64,000 nt of DNA, taken from CAIYOL01 sp964494805. GTDB lineage: Bacteria > Planctomycetota > Phycisphaerae > Sedimentisphaerales > Anaerobacaceae. Of the stretch, positions 17,086 to 25,349 are shown one piece after another. The DNA lies in NCBI GenBank assembly GCA_964494805.1, contig CAZBST010000004.1:124001-188000 (forward strand). Reading direction: 5' to 3'. A program made the position numbers and the translations under genes. Under the pieces are notes generated by a model. That model was not told the origin of the DNA and did no database searches. It saw only the letters and a list, made by a program, of their open reading frames with translations. How positions within the stretch are numbered: the stretch's first letter is position 1; every line of letters starts with the position of its first letter.

Positions 17086-18240
17086 ATGGCTTTTACAGGA
17101 AAAGCAACATATTCAGCGGGCACGACTCTACCGGAACTGGTGGAAGACGTGTCGGATTTGATTGGGATAATTTCGCCTTATGAGACGCCCCTATTGGATG
17201 CGCTAGGCGACCCCAGAGAAGAAGCAACAAGTACGCATCATGAGTGGCTCGAGGACGAGCTTTTACCCAATAAGGACATAATTAACGACAGCACCTATAC
17301 CGATCCGACTTCCGACACCGACTTTGTGGTTGACCACGGCAGCAGATTCCGCGTGGGCGACCAGATTCAGGTTGAAGGGTCAGAGGAATTGATGCTGGTG
17401 ACGGCTGTCAACAGCAACACGCTGACGGTAGTTCGCGGCTACGCAGATACCACCGCAGAGGCGCTTGCAGACAATAAAGTAATTAACATCCTGGGCAATG
17501 CGGCTCTCGAAGGCGGGGACAAACCCGGCAACAGATTCACCACTCGCACCAGATGCGGCAACTATACTCAGATATTCACCGCTGCAGTAGAAGTAAGCGG
17601 GACGGATATAGCCGCTAGCCAACTGGGTTTATCTGACGAGATGGACTATCAAAAGCAGGAACGGCTACGGGAGCTATTGCGCGACCTTGAGAATACGGTT
17701 ATCAACGGCGGCCAACCGGTGAGTAACCCAGAGGGCAGCGGCTCGGTGCGGAGGTCGATGAAAGGCATCATTAAGCATCTGACGACAAATGTTTTCCACA
17801 TTGGCGACAGCGGCTTCCCAACGGGCACCGACCTTGACGAAGCGAAGATTAACTACGTGCTGCGCAAGATTTGGGAAGGCAGCAACGGCAACGTGGACCT
17901 GATTGTGGTCGGGGGTTTTCAGAAGCGAAAGATAAATGCTTTCTGCGCCGACAGTCGGAGCTACGCAGCAAATGATACCACTTTCACCAATATGGTAAGC
18001 GTTTATGAAAGTGACTTCGGGGTTTGCAGAATTATTACAACAAGGTGGATACCACAGGATGCGGCACTCCTGTTAGATTCTTCGCGTATCAGTGTGCTGC
18101 CTTTGGCAGGGCGGGGTTTTCATTTCAAGCCATTGGCTAGTAGCGGCGACTACGAATGCGGCGAACTAATCGGTGAATATACGCTGGAAGTTAAGAACGA
18201 GGCAGCACATGGGCTTATTCGTGATTTGACTGTCAGCTAA
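17086..18240 (+). CDS. Phage major capsid protein (SU10/DUF5309-like)
   Basis: 384 residues. The N-terminal ELVEDVSDLIGIISPYETPL and the following ALGDPREEATSTHHEWLEDEL are typical of the DUF5309 / SU10-type major capsid family with an HK97 fold. An inserted beta domain (FRVGDQIQVEG, VNSNTLTVVRGYADTTAEAL) and DLIVVGGFQKRKINAF, WIPQDAALLLDSSRISVLPL and the C-terminal GEYTLEVKNEAAHGLI support this. AGAAGGAGA precedes the ATG. No head maturation protease gene is present, which is normal for this family when a scaffold is used. Confidence 0.8.
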   Translation: MAFTGKATYSAGTTLPELVEDVSDLIGIISPYETPLLDALGDPREEATSTHHEWLEDELLPNKDIINDSTYTDPTSDTDFVVDHGSRFRVGDQIQVEGSEELMLVTAVNSNTLTVVRGYADTTAEALADNKVINILGNAALEGGDKPGNRFTTRTRCGNYTQIFTAAVEVSGTDIAASQLGLSDEMDYQKQERLRELLRDLENTVINGGQPVSNPEGSGSVRRSMKGIIKHLTTNVFHIGDSGFPTGTDLDEAKINYVLRKIWEGSNGNVDLIVVGGFQKRKINAFCADSRSYAANDTTFTNMVSVYESDFGVCRIITTRWIPQDAALLLDSSRISVLPLAGRGFHFKPLASSGDYECGELIGEYTLEVKNEAAHGLIRDLTVS

Positions 18241-18280
18241 TAGTAGGGGGACTATCCAGGACGCGACATCATGTGTCTTG

Positions 18281-18328
18281 GCGGGGGGACCCAAAGACTT
18301 TCCACGGTCTTTGGGTACCTAACCCCGC
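18281..18328. repeat. Large bulged hairpin after the capsid gene
   Basis: A perfect 10-bp stem (ACCCAAAGAC at 18289-18298, GTCTTTGGGT at 18307-18316) is enclosed, after small bulges, by GCGGGG (18281-18286) and CCCCGC (18323-18328). No T-tract follows. The 178-bp gap between capsid and connector genes consists of this hairpin and the 58-bp repeat just after it, so it looks like inserted repeat DNA. Confidence 0.6.
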
Positions 18329-18338
18329 TGGTCATCTG

Positions 18339-18396
18339 CCTTTGCTTTCGCCGTCGCCAAAAGGCTATGGCGGATAAAAAAGCTACGGCGGACAAA
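18339..18396 (+). repeat. 58-bp dispersed repeat, copy 1
   Basis: Matches 29867-29924 (opposite strand) at about 52 of 58 bases, with differences almost all transitions. Each copy contains a short internal direct repeat (GCTATGGCGGATAAAAAA and GCTACGGCGGA). An ATG in the copy (MADKKATADK) opens a reading frame. A 51-codon frame from 18271 to 18426 runs through it and overlaps the next gene, but I regard it as repeat-derived rather than a phage gene. Confidence 0.75.
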
Positions 18397-18418
18397 GACG
18401 AAAAGGGGGCTACAGAGA

Positions 18419-19075
18419 ATGGTTAATTTTTCGAGAGATGTGGACATTCTGAAGTATGAACCGGTACTGTTTGGAGAATTGCATCTGCCGTGGCAGGTAT
18501 TAGCAGCAGGGAGCGGCGGGACACTCAGCGGGACGGTATTTACCGCAAATGGTGCAGATTTTGTAAGCGCTCTGGTAGCAACGGGCCAAGTTATATATCT
18601 GCAATCTGCAGATGGTTCCCTAGATGGTACGTATGAGATAGTCTCGGTCAATTCGGCAACAGAGCTTACGGTCTCGGTAATCAGAACAGATTCAAACGAT
18701 GAACCAATAGCCCCACCAGCGGCTACTGATATATCCTACCGCATAAGCACGTTTGGGCCGCAGGCCAGTGAAATTGGTTTTCAACTGACTGAATACTTCG
18801 GTATCGGGCCTAGTAATCCTGCAAGTGATGTAGGTGTAGAGGATGTTCTATATATCGATGTGTTAAAGAGGGCATCAGTCTTTGCGGTCATATCAAGCGT
18901 TTACGCAATGTTAGCCAGTAAAGATAAAGATGAGAATTACTGGAAGAAGAGCCTACACTACCAAAGGCTTTTTGAGAAGGCAAAAGAGCGATGTCGGCTC
19001 AGTATCGATATTGATGATGATGGAGTAGCTGATATCACGAAAACAGGAACGTCCAAAAGGATGGTGCGGGATTAA
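18419..19075 (+). CDS. Putative head-tail connector protein
   Basis: 218 residues, not confidently assignable. The N-terminal half is beta-rich (LSGTVFTANGADFV, IYLQSADGSLDGTYEIVSV, LTVSVIRT). The C-terminal half is helical, with YIDVLKRASVFAVISSVYAML, KDENYWKKSLHYQRLFEKAKERC and a basic tail KRMVRD. That C-terminal helical part and the position right after the capsid gene resemble phage head-completion proteins. An AAGGGGG tract lies upstream of the ATG. What is seen is a small soluble protein with no catalytic motif. Confidence 0.55.
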   Translation: MVNFSRDVDILKYEPVLFGELHLPWQVLAAGSGGTLSGTVFTANGADFVSALVATGQVIYLQSADGSLDGTYEIVSVNSATELTVSVIRTDSNDEPIAPPAATDISYRISTFGPQASEIGFQLTEYFGIGPSNPASDVGVEDVLYIDVLKRASVFAVISSVYAMLASKDKDENYWKKSLHYQRLFEKAKERCRLSIDIDDDGVADITKTGTSKRMVRD

Positions 19076-19093
19076 TCTACGAGGAGAGTACAG

Positions 19094-19465
19094 ATGAGTA
19101 CTACTTTGGATGGACAAATCTTGTTTGATGAGCAGGACCTGAAGATTGAACAGGACAGTATCAGTCGGGATTCAATAGAGAGAACGGTGCCAGGGCTGGA
19201 TGGCATACTTAGTATTGATATGGGCAGACGCAGCAGGGAAATAAAACAGAGAGGCGTGCTACGGGCGAGAAGCCGATCGCAGATGGATGATAGAATCGGC
19301 GCAATACTGGCTTATATAGATGGCGATACACACACATTGATAATCCACAACGGTGGAGAGTTTGATAATGTTCGAATGGATGCTTTTAAGGTAACAGAAG
19401 AAAAGACAAGTGGCAGTGGTCTTTGCTGCGATTATGAAATTGTTTATACACAGTTGGCGGTTTAA
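19094..19465 (+). CDS. Putative phage tail-associated protein
   Basis: 123 residues. The pattern LSIDMGRRSREIKQRGVLRARSRSQMDDRIGAIL..IDGDTHTLIIHNG..FDNVRMDAFKV..E..SGSGLCCDYEIVYTQL resembles small tail or baseplate-adaptor domains that end in a beta-strand array. This is a pattern judgement only. A good RBS (GAGGAGA) precedes the ATG, and it starts 18 bp after the connector-like gene. Confidence 0.45.
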   Translation: MSTTLDGQILFDEQDLKIEQDSISRDSIERTVPGLDGILSIDMGRRSREIKQRGVLRARSRSQMDDRIGAILAYIDGDTHTLIIHNGGEFDNVRMDAFKVTEEKTSGSGLCCDYEIVYTQLAV

Positions 19466-19471
19466 GAGGTT

Positions 19472-20248
19472 ATGGCACTTACTGGTAACAGCATAGAAAA
19501 GGTAAGGGTTTTTGAACTACCCGCCGGCATTTGGGCAGACGGCAGGTTTGCCGGATTGCCGCGGACAGCTTTGGTAAAATGGCATTCCTGCTGGCCCAAT
19601 ATGTTTTACCAGATTTATGTTAACGGCCAATATGCAGGGGCAACGGTTGACAGTCAGCAACGACAAATGGTTGTTCAGATACCTACGTCCTTAGAGACAC
19701 CGGTTCGAATAGAAGTTTTTGCCGTTGAGGTTGAAGAGGCAAATATAGATTTTAGCAATGAGCTTGACTTGTCAATAGGCCGGAGCGGCAGGGTAAGAAT
19801 CAGCATGTTGCGCAGCCAAAATTTACCTATCGGCGCAACCGCTCAAATCTACTCTGACGAAGGCAGCGGCGAAATAAATTACGACAATCCGCTCAATGAT
19901 TCACCGATAAGAGTCTGGCCTGTCTGGCAAGATAAGGTCGGGTTTGGAATGAGCAGATTCGGCGCAAGTGACTTCGGCTATGACTCTGCAGCAGCAGTTG
20001 GGTTTGGGAAAGGCAGCTTCGCCAATGGACAGTTCGGCCTTGATACCGATACATTTGAATGGGTGAGCGCACCTATGCAGGCAGGTGTGTATAAATTCGC
20101 CCTCAAAATAACCGACGAAGCAGGTAATGAAAACAGCGGCAGTGAGACTATTCAAGTTACAGTGATACCAGTAGCAAGACCCGCCGAACAGGTAAGTATT
20201 TCTTCATTCGATAAACAAACGAATCAATTGGTTTTACGTATCTCATAG
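19472..20248 (+). CDS. Cassette protein with fibronectin-III-like domains
   Basis: 258 residues. A beta-rich N-terminal domain (PRTALVKWHSCWPNMFYQIYVNGQY) reads like an FN3 repeat. A glycine/phenylalanine-rich loop region follows (FGMSRFGASDFGYD, VGFGKGSFANGQFG). The second beta domain is MQAGVYKFALKITDEAGNENSGSE. The AQIYSDEGSGEINYDNPL stretch is paralogous to IYCDNGTGQIDYENLI in the gene at 22056. Probably a surface or tail-associated structural protein. It begins 6 bp after the previous stop with AGAGG close to the ATG. Confidence 0.5.
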   Translation: MALTGNSIEKVRVFELPAGIWADGRFAGLPRTALVKWHSCWPNMFYQIYVNGQYAGATVDSQQRQMVVQIPTSLETPVRIEVFAVEVEEANIDFSNELDLSIGRSGRVRISMLRSQNLPIGATAQIYSDEGSGEINYDNPLNDSPIRVWPVWQDKVGFGMSRFGASDFGYDSAAAVGFGKGSFANGQFGLDTDTFEWVSAPMQAGVYKFALKITDEAGNENSGSETIQVTVIPVARPAEQVSISSFDKQTNQLVLRIS

Positions 20249-20271
20249 CAAAAAGTAACAAGGAGAGTATT

Positions 20272-21060
20272 ATGGCTGAAGTGTATCCATCTGACAACAT
20301 GTTGTTAAATATACAGTCTGACAACGAAACTGGCGTTGAGTATATACCAACTGGAACATCGCCCTATTATCTGCACTTTAGAAAGCTGCTGTACCGACTG
20401 ATTCTTGCTACAAAGCGGGCAAATGATTTGAGGGTCTACGATGAGGGCGGGTTAGATATCGGCGTAAAAGAGGGCAAGTTCTGGCTTGGAACGGAGCTGA
20501 TAAGCTATAACGGTTCGTCAGGCAATACGTTGGCTGACGATAAGCAAAATATTTATCTGTATCTGGATTCTTCTGGCACCCTTGTAACCGACGAATACAG
20601 TAACTTTCCTGATATGGCAGCTGAACCACATATTCGGCTGGCTATTGTTACTACGTCAAGCGGTGAAAAAACGTCGATAGTCGATTGCCGGGCAGGTCAT
20701 AATATTGTAGTACCATACGGTGCTGGTGGAGTTAAGAGGGACATCGAGGCCCATACCAGTGACGACGTGCTGGCGGTAGTCGAATCCAGTAGTATTCATA
20801 CGAATTTGGGAGCAACGGGAACGGTTACGCTTACGTTGCCCGCATCGGCGCCGGAAGGGACAGTATTTACCTTCGCAGTCCAGGCGGCCCAAGAGTTACG
20901 CATAGACCCTGGTACGGCGGCGATCAGAGACAGCAGCGGACAAACTGCTGATAAGTACAAGTCGACGGATGTTATCGGTGGGTGCCTAACAATTGTGGCT
21001 GATTCAAACGGTGACTGGGCAACGATAGCCAAGAATGGAACGTGGATGGAAGAAGGGTAG
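20272..21060 (+). CDS. Putative tail-fibre or appendage protein
   Basis: 262 residues. It starts with SDNMLLNIQSDNETGVEYIPTGTSPYYLHFRKLLYRLI. A middle part is GGLDIGVKEGKFWLG and ADDKQNIYLYLDSSGTLVTDEYSNFPD...HIRLAIVTTSSGEK. The end is a beta-rich module, TVTLTLPASAPEGTVFTFAVQAAQ. The pattern 'LDIGVKEGKFWLG...YLYLD..G.L' occurs in phage fibre and appendage proteins. No enzymatic motif is visible. AAGGAGA before the ATG is a strong RBS. Confidence 0.5.
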   Translation: MAEVYPSDNMLLNIQSDNETGVEYIPTGTSPYYLHFRKLLYRLILATKRANDLRVYDEGGLDIGVKEGKFWLGTELISYNGSSGNTLADDKQNIYLYLDSSGTLVTDEYSNFPDMAAEPHIRLAIVTTSSGEKTSIVDCRAGHNIVVPYGAGGVKRDIEAHTSDDVLAVVESSSIHTNLGATGTVTLTLPASAPEGTVFTFAVQAAQELRIDPGTAAIRDSSGQTADKYKSTDVIGGCLTIVADSNGDWATIAKNGTWMEEG

Positions 21061-21103
21061 AAATTTTTTGGTAAAGTAGGAAGTTTTAAGGTAGATACTC
21101 ATA

Positions 21104-21568
21104 ATGAGCTGGAAGTCTCCGACAGGACATACGACACCAACTGACTGGATTTATCCGGAGAGGGCCTATGACGAAAACGTAGTTGTGTGTGCGTATTGCA
21201 TGGTCCCGCCGACGAGCTGGAGTTCTTTTCATGAGTTGCTAATAGCCCCTACCATATTGTGCGATGAGATTAGGTTTTACACCATATCCGCCTATAATAT
21301 TACGGAAGTTGACATAGATGTTTACTGTAGTGGCAACTGGTGCGGTGTATATGACGGAGAGTTTGCAACAGAAGAATGGAATGAAAAAATCATACCTAAT
21401 GGGCCGTTTGTTGTCTCGAAGGCCAGGATTCGCTTCTACAATAATCACACGGTGGCTGTCAGGCAGGCGTATTTTGGTGAGTTCGATTTCAATCAACTTA
21501 TTCTAAGGCCTTTAGTTAATGGTTCTCTGGCCGGGAACGGTCTAATTGGGAAAGGATTAGTGCGGTGA
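21104..21568 (+). CDS. Hypothetical cassette protein, beta-rich
   Basis: 154 residues, not recognised. It opens MSWKSPTGHTTPTDW. Aromatic and cysteine residues and alternating hydrophobic strands (EIRFYTISAYNITEVDIDVYCSGNWCGVYDG) suggest a jelly-roll or galactose-binding-like domain. It ends GSLAGNGLIGKGLVR. The stop overlaps the GTG start of the next gene by 4 bp, so the two are translationally coupled. Confidence 0.5.
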   Translation: MSWKSPTGHTTPTDWIYPERAYDENVVVCAYCMVPPTSWSSFHELLIAPTILCDEIRFYTISAYNITEVDIDVYCSGNWCGVYDGEFATEEWNEKIIPNGPFVVSKARIRFYNNHTVAVRQAYFGEFDFNQLILRPLVNGSLAGNGLIGKGLVR

Positions 21569-22056
21569 GCGTGTATTTAGGTGATTTTGCGGAGGGTTCA
21601 TTAGTTCATTTTTGCTGGGGCACCAATGATAAAAACGGTGCAAGTATTACACGTGCAACTAATGGCACTATAAAAGTCTATAAGGACAACAGTACAGCAG
21701 AGGGTACCGTTGGAATAACGGACACAGAAGATTTTGCCGGCGTAACTGGAGTTCACAATTGCAAGATAGAGCTAAGCTCTGATGTTTTTTATTCCCCGGG
21801 TCACGATTATTCCATCGTTCTAGTTGGGGCGGTTATTGATGGCGAGACGGTCAACGCTCTTCTTGCGACCTTTTCAATCGAGAATAGATTCACTAGCAGC
21901 CCATTCTTTAAAAAGGCAGCAAAGATGCTCATCAACAAGGCCGTTCAGAATAAAGTTACCGGCGCAATCAATTATTACGATGATGATAACGAAACTGTTA
22001 TCCTGACTCATATTCCGACTGATGGAGAGTCGACTATTACAAGGACACCGAGCTAA
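21565..22056 (+). CDS. Hypothetical cassette protein
   Basis: 163 residues from a GTG start overlapping the previous stop (GTGA). It contains LVHFCWGTNDKNGASITRATNGTIKVYKDNST and SPGHDYSIVLVGAVIDGETVNALLATFSIENRF, an Ig-like/BppU-type beta-sandwich pattern often found in phage baseplate or fibre proteins. The C-terminal part (KMLINKAVQNKVTGAINYYDDDNETVILTHIP) matches a pattern common in virion-associated proteins. Its stop overlaps the next ATG by one base (TAATG). Confidence 0.5.
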   Translation: MSVYLGDFAEGSLVHFCWGTNDKNGASITRATNGTIKVYKDNSTAEGTVGITDTEDFAGVTGVHNCKIELSSDVFYSPGHDYSIVLVGAVIDGETVNALLATFSIENRFTSSPFFKKAAKMLINKAVQNKVTGAINYYDDDNETVILTHIPTDGESTITRTPS

Positions 22057-22745
22057 TGGAAACCAAGTGGTTGAAAGAAGCCTTGTTTACCGGAATGACA
22101 GCCAATGCATTCAAACTTGGAACAGTGCTTTCTTTAGGCTGGTTCTGGCCTCGGGTTGCTGGTTGTTCGATGCTCTATCACGGGAATGGTATGGAGACGA
22201 TTGATTTTGATAATATATTGGCTGTAGGTGCGCTGTACGCAAAGCAAATTCAACCACCTGGGTATCTGACTCATACTAACAGCACAACATATTTTTATGT
22301 TATCCGCCGAGCTAATAGTTGCGGCGACTTAGAGCACACTTTAGCTGCCGCTGTCAAAGTCTCGATAGATGCCAACGGCGATCTGGAGCAACCGAAGCCA
22401 AACAGTATTTTTGAAGCAAGAGCCGAACAGTTAGCTGGTAGCAAGGTAAAGCTGCTTTGGTATTACTGTCCTATTGACCAGGATTCAAGGCCAGCATTGT
22501 TCAATATTTATTGTGATAACGGGACAGGACAAATTGACTACGAAAACCTTATTGCTTCAATCAGCTACACAGGCAGAAAGTTTTACAATTTCCAAAGTGA
22601 TTCACTCGAAGGCGGCAGATACTTGTTTGCCATAAGAGCTGAGAGTATCAATGGGGTAGAAGACAGCTCTTTGGCTAAATTAGAAATCCAGATCACAATC
22701 ATTAGCCCTGACCCAATCGACATTTTAAGCGCCAAAACTATCTAA
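22056..22745 (+). CDS. Cassette protein, paralogue of the FN3-like gene at 19472
   Basis: 229 residues. The C-terminal 110 residues (VKLLWYYCPIDQDSRPALFNIY onward, GTGQIDYENL, GGRYLFAIRAESINGVEDSS) parallel the FN3-like region of the 19472 gene. The N-terminal part has a hydrophobic stretch (LSLGWFWPRVAGCSMLY) that is too broken for a clear membrane helix. Likely structural. Its start overlaps the preceding stop by one base. Confidence 0.5.
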   Translation: METKWLKEALFTGMTANAFKLGTVLSLGWFWPRVAGCSMLYHGNGMETIDFDNILAVGALYAKQIQPPGYLTHTNSTTYFYVIRRANSCGDLEHTLAAAVKVSIDANGDLEQPKPNSIFEARAEQLAGSKVKLLWYYCPIDQDSRPALFNIYCDNGTGQIDYENLIASISYTGRKFYNFQSDSLEGGRYLFAIRAESINGVEDSSLAKLEIQITIISPDPIDILSAKTI

Positions 22746-22763
22746 CGGCCCCACGGTTTTTTG

Positions 22764-24602
22764 ATGTCTAACAGAATCGACTTTTTTCAATTAACTCAAA
22801 CACAACTGACACTGCCAGCAAATGCTGCTTCAATTTTGCTTGATGGTGCATTATGTCCCTGTCTTGAGCTGATAGAGATTGTGCGCAGCGACTGGCCGGA
22901 ATTCAGCTGGGCTAGATTGGTTTATAACCCTGCTGCATCTCCTAATGTAAACTTAACCGGCGCTGAAGAGATTGAAACTGAACTTGCGATTGGAAAACCT
23001 ATTTATATTCGTCAGGTTTACAACAGTGTTGCACCAGGTGCAGCAGCTTTTAGTTTTCCTCTCTTTACCGGCCGAATAGAAGGTATCGAGACAAAGCTTG
23101 GCCCGAAATGTGATAAAACAGAAATAATAGCCAAGGACTTTAGTGCAAATCTAAGGCGTGTCACCGTCTACGGCCAGAGGGTAAGTAATTTAGACGGTTC
23201 GAGTTTGTTTTTGGTTGGTGCTGATACTGTTTTTAACGAAGGCGGAAAGGCTAATGCTTCGACTGAGCCAATCGAGAACAATGGCAACAGTTTAACGGTA
23301 TTCTGTGCCGAGCCGTCACAAGGTAAGCTCTGGAACTATGCAGAAGTAATTAATTATTTGCTCTGTGAATATTTGCCGAACGGCCAATTGCAAACACCAA
23401 GCATTTCGCAACTGCAGACACTGACCGAAAACCAAACAGTTCGTGACCTCAATGTCACTGGTCTAAATCTGACAGAAGCTCTGCAGCGATGTTGCGAGAG
23501 GATAGGCCTGAGGTTTAATTTTGTCCCTCGGTTCTCGCCGACCGGTCCTGACCAGGCGATTGTGTTCTATAAAAGTGGTATGGGCAGGACAGTTGAATTA
23601 AATTGCCAACGACGTGGAGAGCAGTTTAGTATCTCAAAGACAAATATTGCACGCCTGCACAGCAGGAAAAATTTCTGGCCGGTAACACATAAATATATCG
23701 GGCAGGGCGATACCAAGGTTTATGAGGCAACCTTTGATCTGGTCAAAGCATGGGACCCCGTTGGTGAAGATACTAATTATGATAAATTCTCACCTTCGAC
23801 AAATGTTAATTTTTATCTGGTAAAGGATGTGTATCGTAAATGGTGCCTTAATGAGGCCGGTGATTACAGCGGCGCACCATACAATCAGGGCGGTGCATTC
23901 GACTTTTCAAAGATTTTCCAGAACAGCAATTTCGTTCGTCGTCGCAGGCGCTTTTGGCCAGCCTTAACCGTCGATAAACAAGGAAAGTCTTTGGGTTACT
24001 TCTTACAGGTTTCCTTCGATAACGGCCTGCATTGGTGGCAGTATCTTTATGCTTTTAATAACTTGCTCGACGAATGCGGAGTATGGCTAAGTAGCGACCA
24101 GCTTGACGTTGATACGTGGGTGGCGGCTTTGAAGGGAGTATTGAAGTTCAGGATAACTGCGTCGGTAATAAGTGATGAGAGATTAACTTGTGCGGTTGCC
24201 GACGGGCCGGTAAACTCTACAGCGCCTGTCGTTGAGCATATTATTACACTCCCGCGTCAGTTCAAATATCGCAAGGTTTCCAGTCAGAGTATCTTTGCGA
24301 AAACCGACGATGATACGCTCGGTATACCAGACGAGGTTGATGATTCTACTGTTTTGTACGAATTTGTGCGTAAGAAAGCCCAAGTGAAGGCTGAGGTTAT
24401 CGAGACCGCTGAAATTCAAACACCGTACTTGGCCTTTGATTACCAGGTTGGCGATAAAGTCACTTCTAGTCCGGAGAGCAGAGACCTGCTTGGCATAAAA
24501 AGCGATAACCGAAGCGTAAGTTTGATAGAACGGGTGCAGATGGATTTTAAAAATCAATGTACTAATTTAAAAATCATCCGCAAAAGGAACGTGCAGTTAT
24601 GA
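22764..24602 (+). CDS. Putative tail hub or baseplate protein
   Basis: 612 residues from ATG 22764 (a TTG one codon earlier is less likely). The region FPLFTGRIEGIETKLGPKCDKTEIIAKDFSANLRR resembles the beta-barrel domain of gp27/VgrG-like hub proteins. LLCEYLPNGQLQ and LNVTGLNLTEALQRCCERIGLRFNFVP resemble the following alpha/beta domain. The rest is beta-rich. It is the longest gene of the cassette and probably a central tail component. No lysozyme or peptidase motif is visible. It overlaps the next gene by 4 bp. Confidence 0.5.
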   Translation: MSNRIDFFQLTQTQLTLPANAASILLDGALCPCLELIEIVRSDWPEFSWARLVYNPAASPNVNLTGAEEIETELAIGKPIYIRQVYNSVAPGAAAFSFPLFTGRIEGIETKLGPKCDKTEIIAKDFSANLRRVTVYGQRVSNLDGSSLFLVGADTVFNEGGKANASTEPIENNGNSLTVFCAEPSQGKLWNYAEVINYLLCEYLPNGQLQTPSISQLQTLTENQTVRDLNVTGLNLTEALQRCCERIGLRFNFVPRFSPTGPDQAIVFYKSGMGRTVELNCQRRGEQFSISKTNIARLHSRKNFWPVTHKYIGQGDTKVYEATFDLVKAWDPVGEDTNYDKFSPSTNVNFYLVKDVYRKWCLNEAGDYSGAPYNQGGAFDFSKIFQNSNFVRRRRRFWPALTVDKQGKSLGYFLQVSFDNGLHWWQYLYAFNNLLDECGVWLSSDQLDVDTWVAALKGVLKFRITASVISDERLTCAVADGPVNSTAPVVEHIITLPRQFKYRKVSSQSIFAKTDDDTLGIPDEVDDSTVLYEFVRKKAQVKAEVIETAEIQTPYLAFDYQVGDKVTSSPESRDLLGIKSDNRSVSLIERVQMDFKNQCTNLKIIRKRNVQL

Positions 24603-24934
24603 GCAATGGCGTAAATACCGTAGATACCCAGCAGTTGCTGGAACGGCTCGCCCGGGTCGGTTCGCAGGATACAAGTGAAGTGTCAGTTGTCGCCTCACCC
24701 GGAGCCAGAGCATCCGCTTGGGTTGTTAAGGTCAAAAGCCTGTCATCCTACAATGTCTATAACGTGCGAGCCGTGGAGATAGGCGCCCCAGGGTCGTTGC
24801 CGGTCGAAATTGGCGGGCAGATGCAGGCAGTCAACCTGGCTGAATCATTTCTCGAAACCGGACAACTATCGGCTGGGACTTTTGCAGTTATGTCCAAAGT
24901 AGGCAGCAAGAACATCTTTTATGCAAAACCTTAA
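24599..24934 (+). CDS. Hypothetical small cassette protein
   Basis: 111 residues, unrecognised. The N-terminus is polar (VDTQQLLERLARVGSQDTSEV). The remainder is Ala/Val/Ser-rich, with a beta pattern (AWVVKVKSLSSYNVYNVRAVEIG, LPVEIGGQMQAVNLAES). The ATG overlaps the upstream stop (ATGA), which ties it to the hub-like gene. A decorator or adaptor role is possible but not shown. Confidence 0.5.
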   Translation: MSNGVNTVDTQQLLERLARVGSQDTSEVSVVASPGARASAWVVKVKSLSSYNVYNVRAVEIGAPGSLPVEIGGQMQAVNLAESFLETGQLSAGTFAVMSKVGSKNIFYAKP

Positions 24935-24963
24935 AACGCCTAAAGAAAACTAAGACGAGAAGA

Positions 24964-25332
24964 ATGTCTAAGCCATCTCGATTGGGAGAAACTTTGTCAG
25001 AGATAAAGAAAGATTTAGAAAATGGTATGGAAAAGGCCAAGATGAGCAATATAAAAAATCAAAATCAGCAAGCTTGGCGGTTCGACCGCAGAGTAAATCT
25101 TTCCGTGCTGGTTCAACTGGTGTTTTTGGCCTCTTTGATTGTGGGTAGCTGGGTCAATTTGCAAAGTCAGCTTAATTTGCTGCAGCACGATGTTACTGCT
25201 CTACTGCAAAGCCAAAAGGATTTCGAACAGAAGCTCGAATCGCTTCAGGCAAAGAGCGTTTCCTATGAATATCGCATTCGAGCCATCGAAAAGACTTTAA
25301 TAAAATTAGATGCACCCGAAAAAGCATTCTGA
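24964..25332 (+). CDS. Single-pass membrane coiled-coil protein (i-spanin- or DUF7201-like)
   Basis: 122 residues. About 45 charged residues precede one membrane helix (LSVLVQLVFLASLIVGSWV, about 47-66), followed by a periplasmic coiled coil (LLQHDVTALLQSQKDFEQKL and on). This topology is that of phage inner-membrane spanins (Rz) and of small prophage membrane proteins near lysis genes. The next gene encodes a lipoprotein, as in Rz/Rz1 pairs. No holin or endolysin is evident. The RBS is GAGAAGA. Confidence 0.5.
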   Translation: MSKPSRLGETLSEIKKDLENGMEKAKMSNIKNQNQQAWRFDRRVNLSVLVQLVFLASLIVGSWVNLQSQLNLLQHDVTALLQSQKDFEQKLESLQAKSVSYEYRIRAIEKTLIKLDAPEKAF

Positions 25333-25349
25333 ATTTGAAAGGAGAGACG

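Noticed and set aside
17086..18240. Encapsulin nanocompartment
   Set aside because: The capsid-type protein is accompanied by portal, scaffold-like and connector genes, which encapsulins lack, and no cargo enzyme gene is adjacent.
18271..18426. 51-codon gene between capsid and connector
   Set aside because: It consists of a hairpin and the dispersed 58-bp repeat, overlaps the next gene and lacks an RBS.
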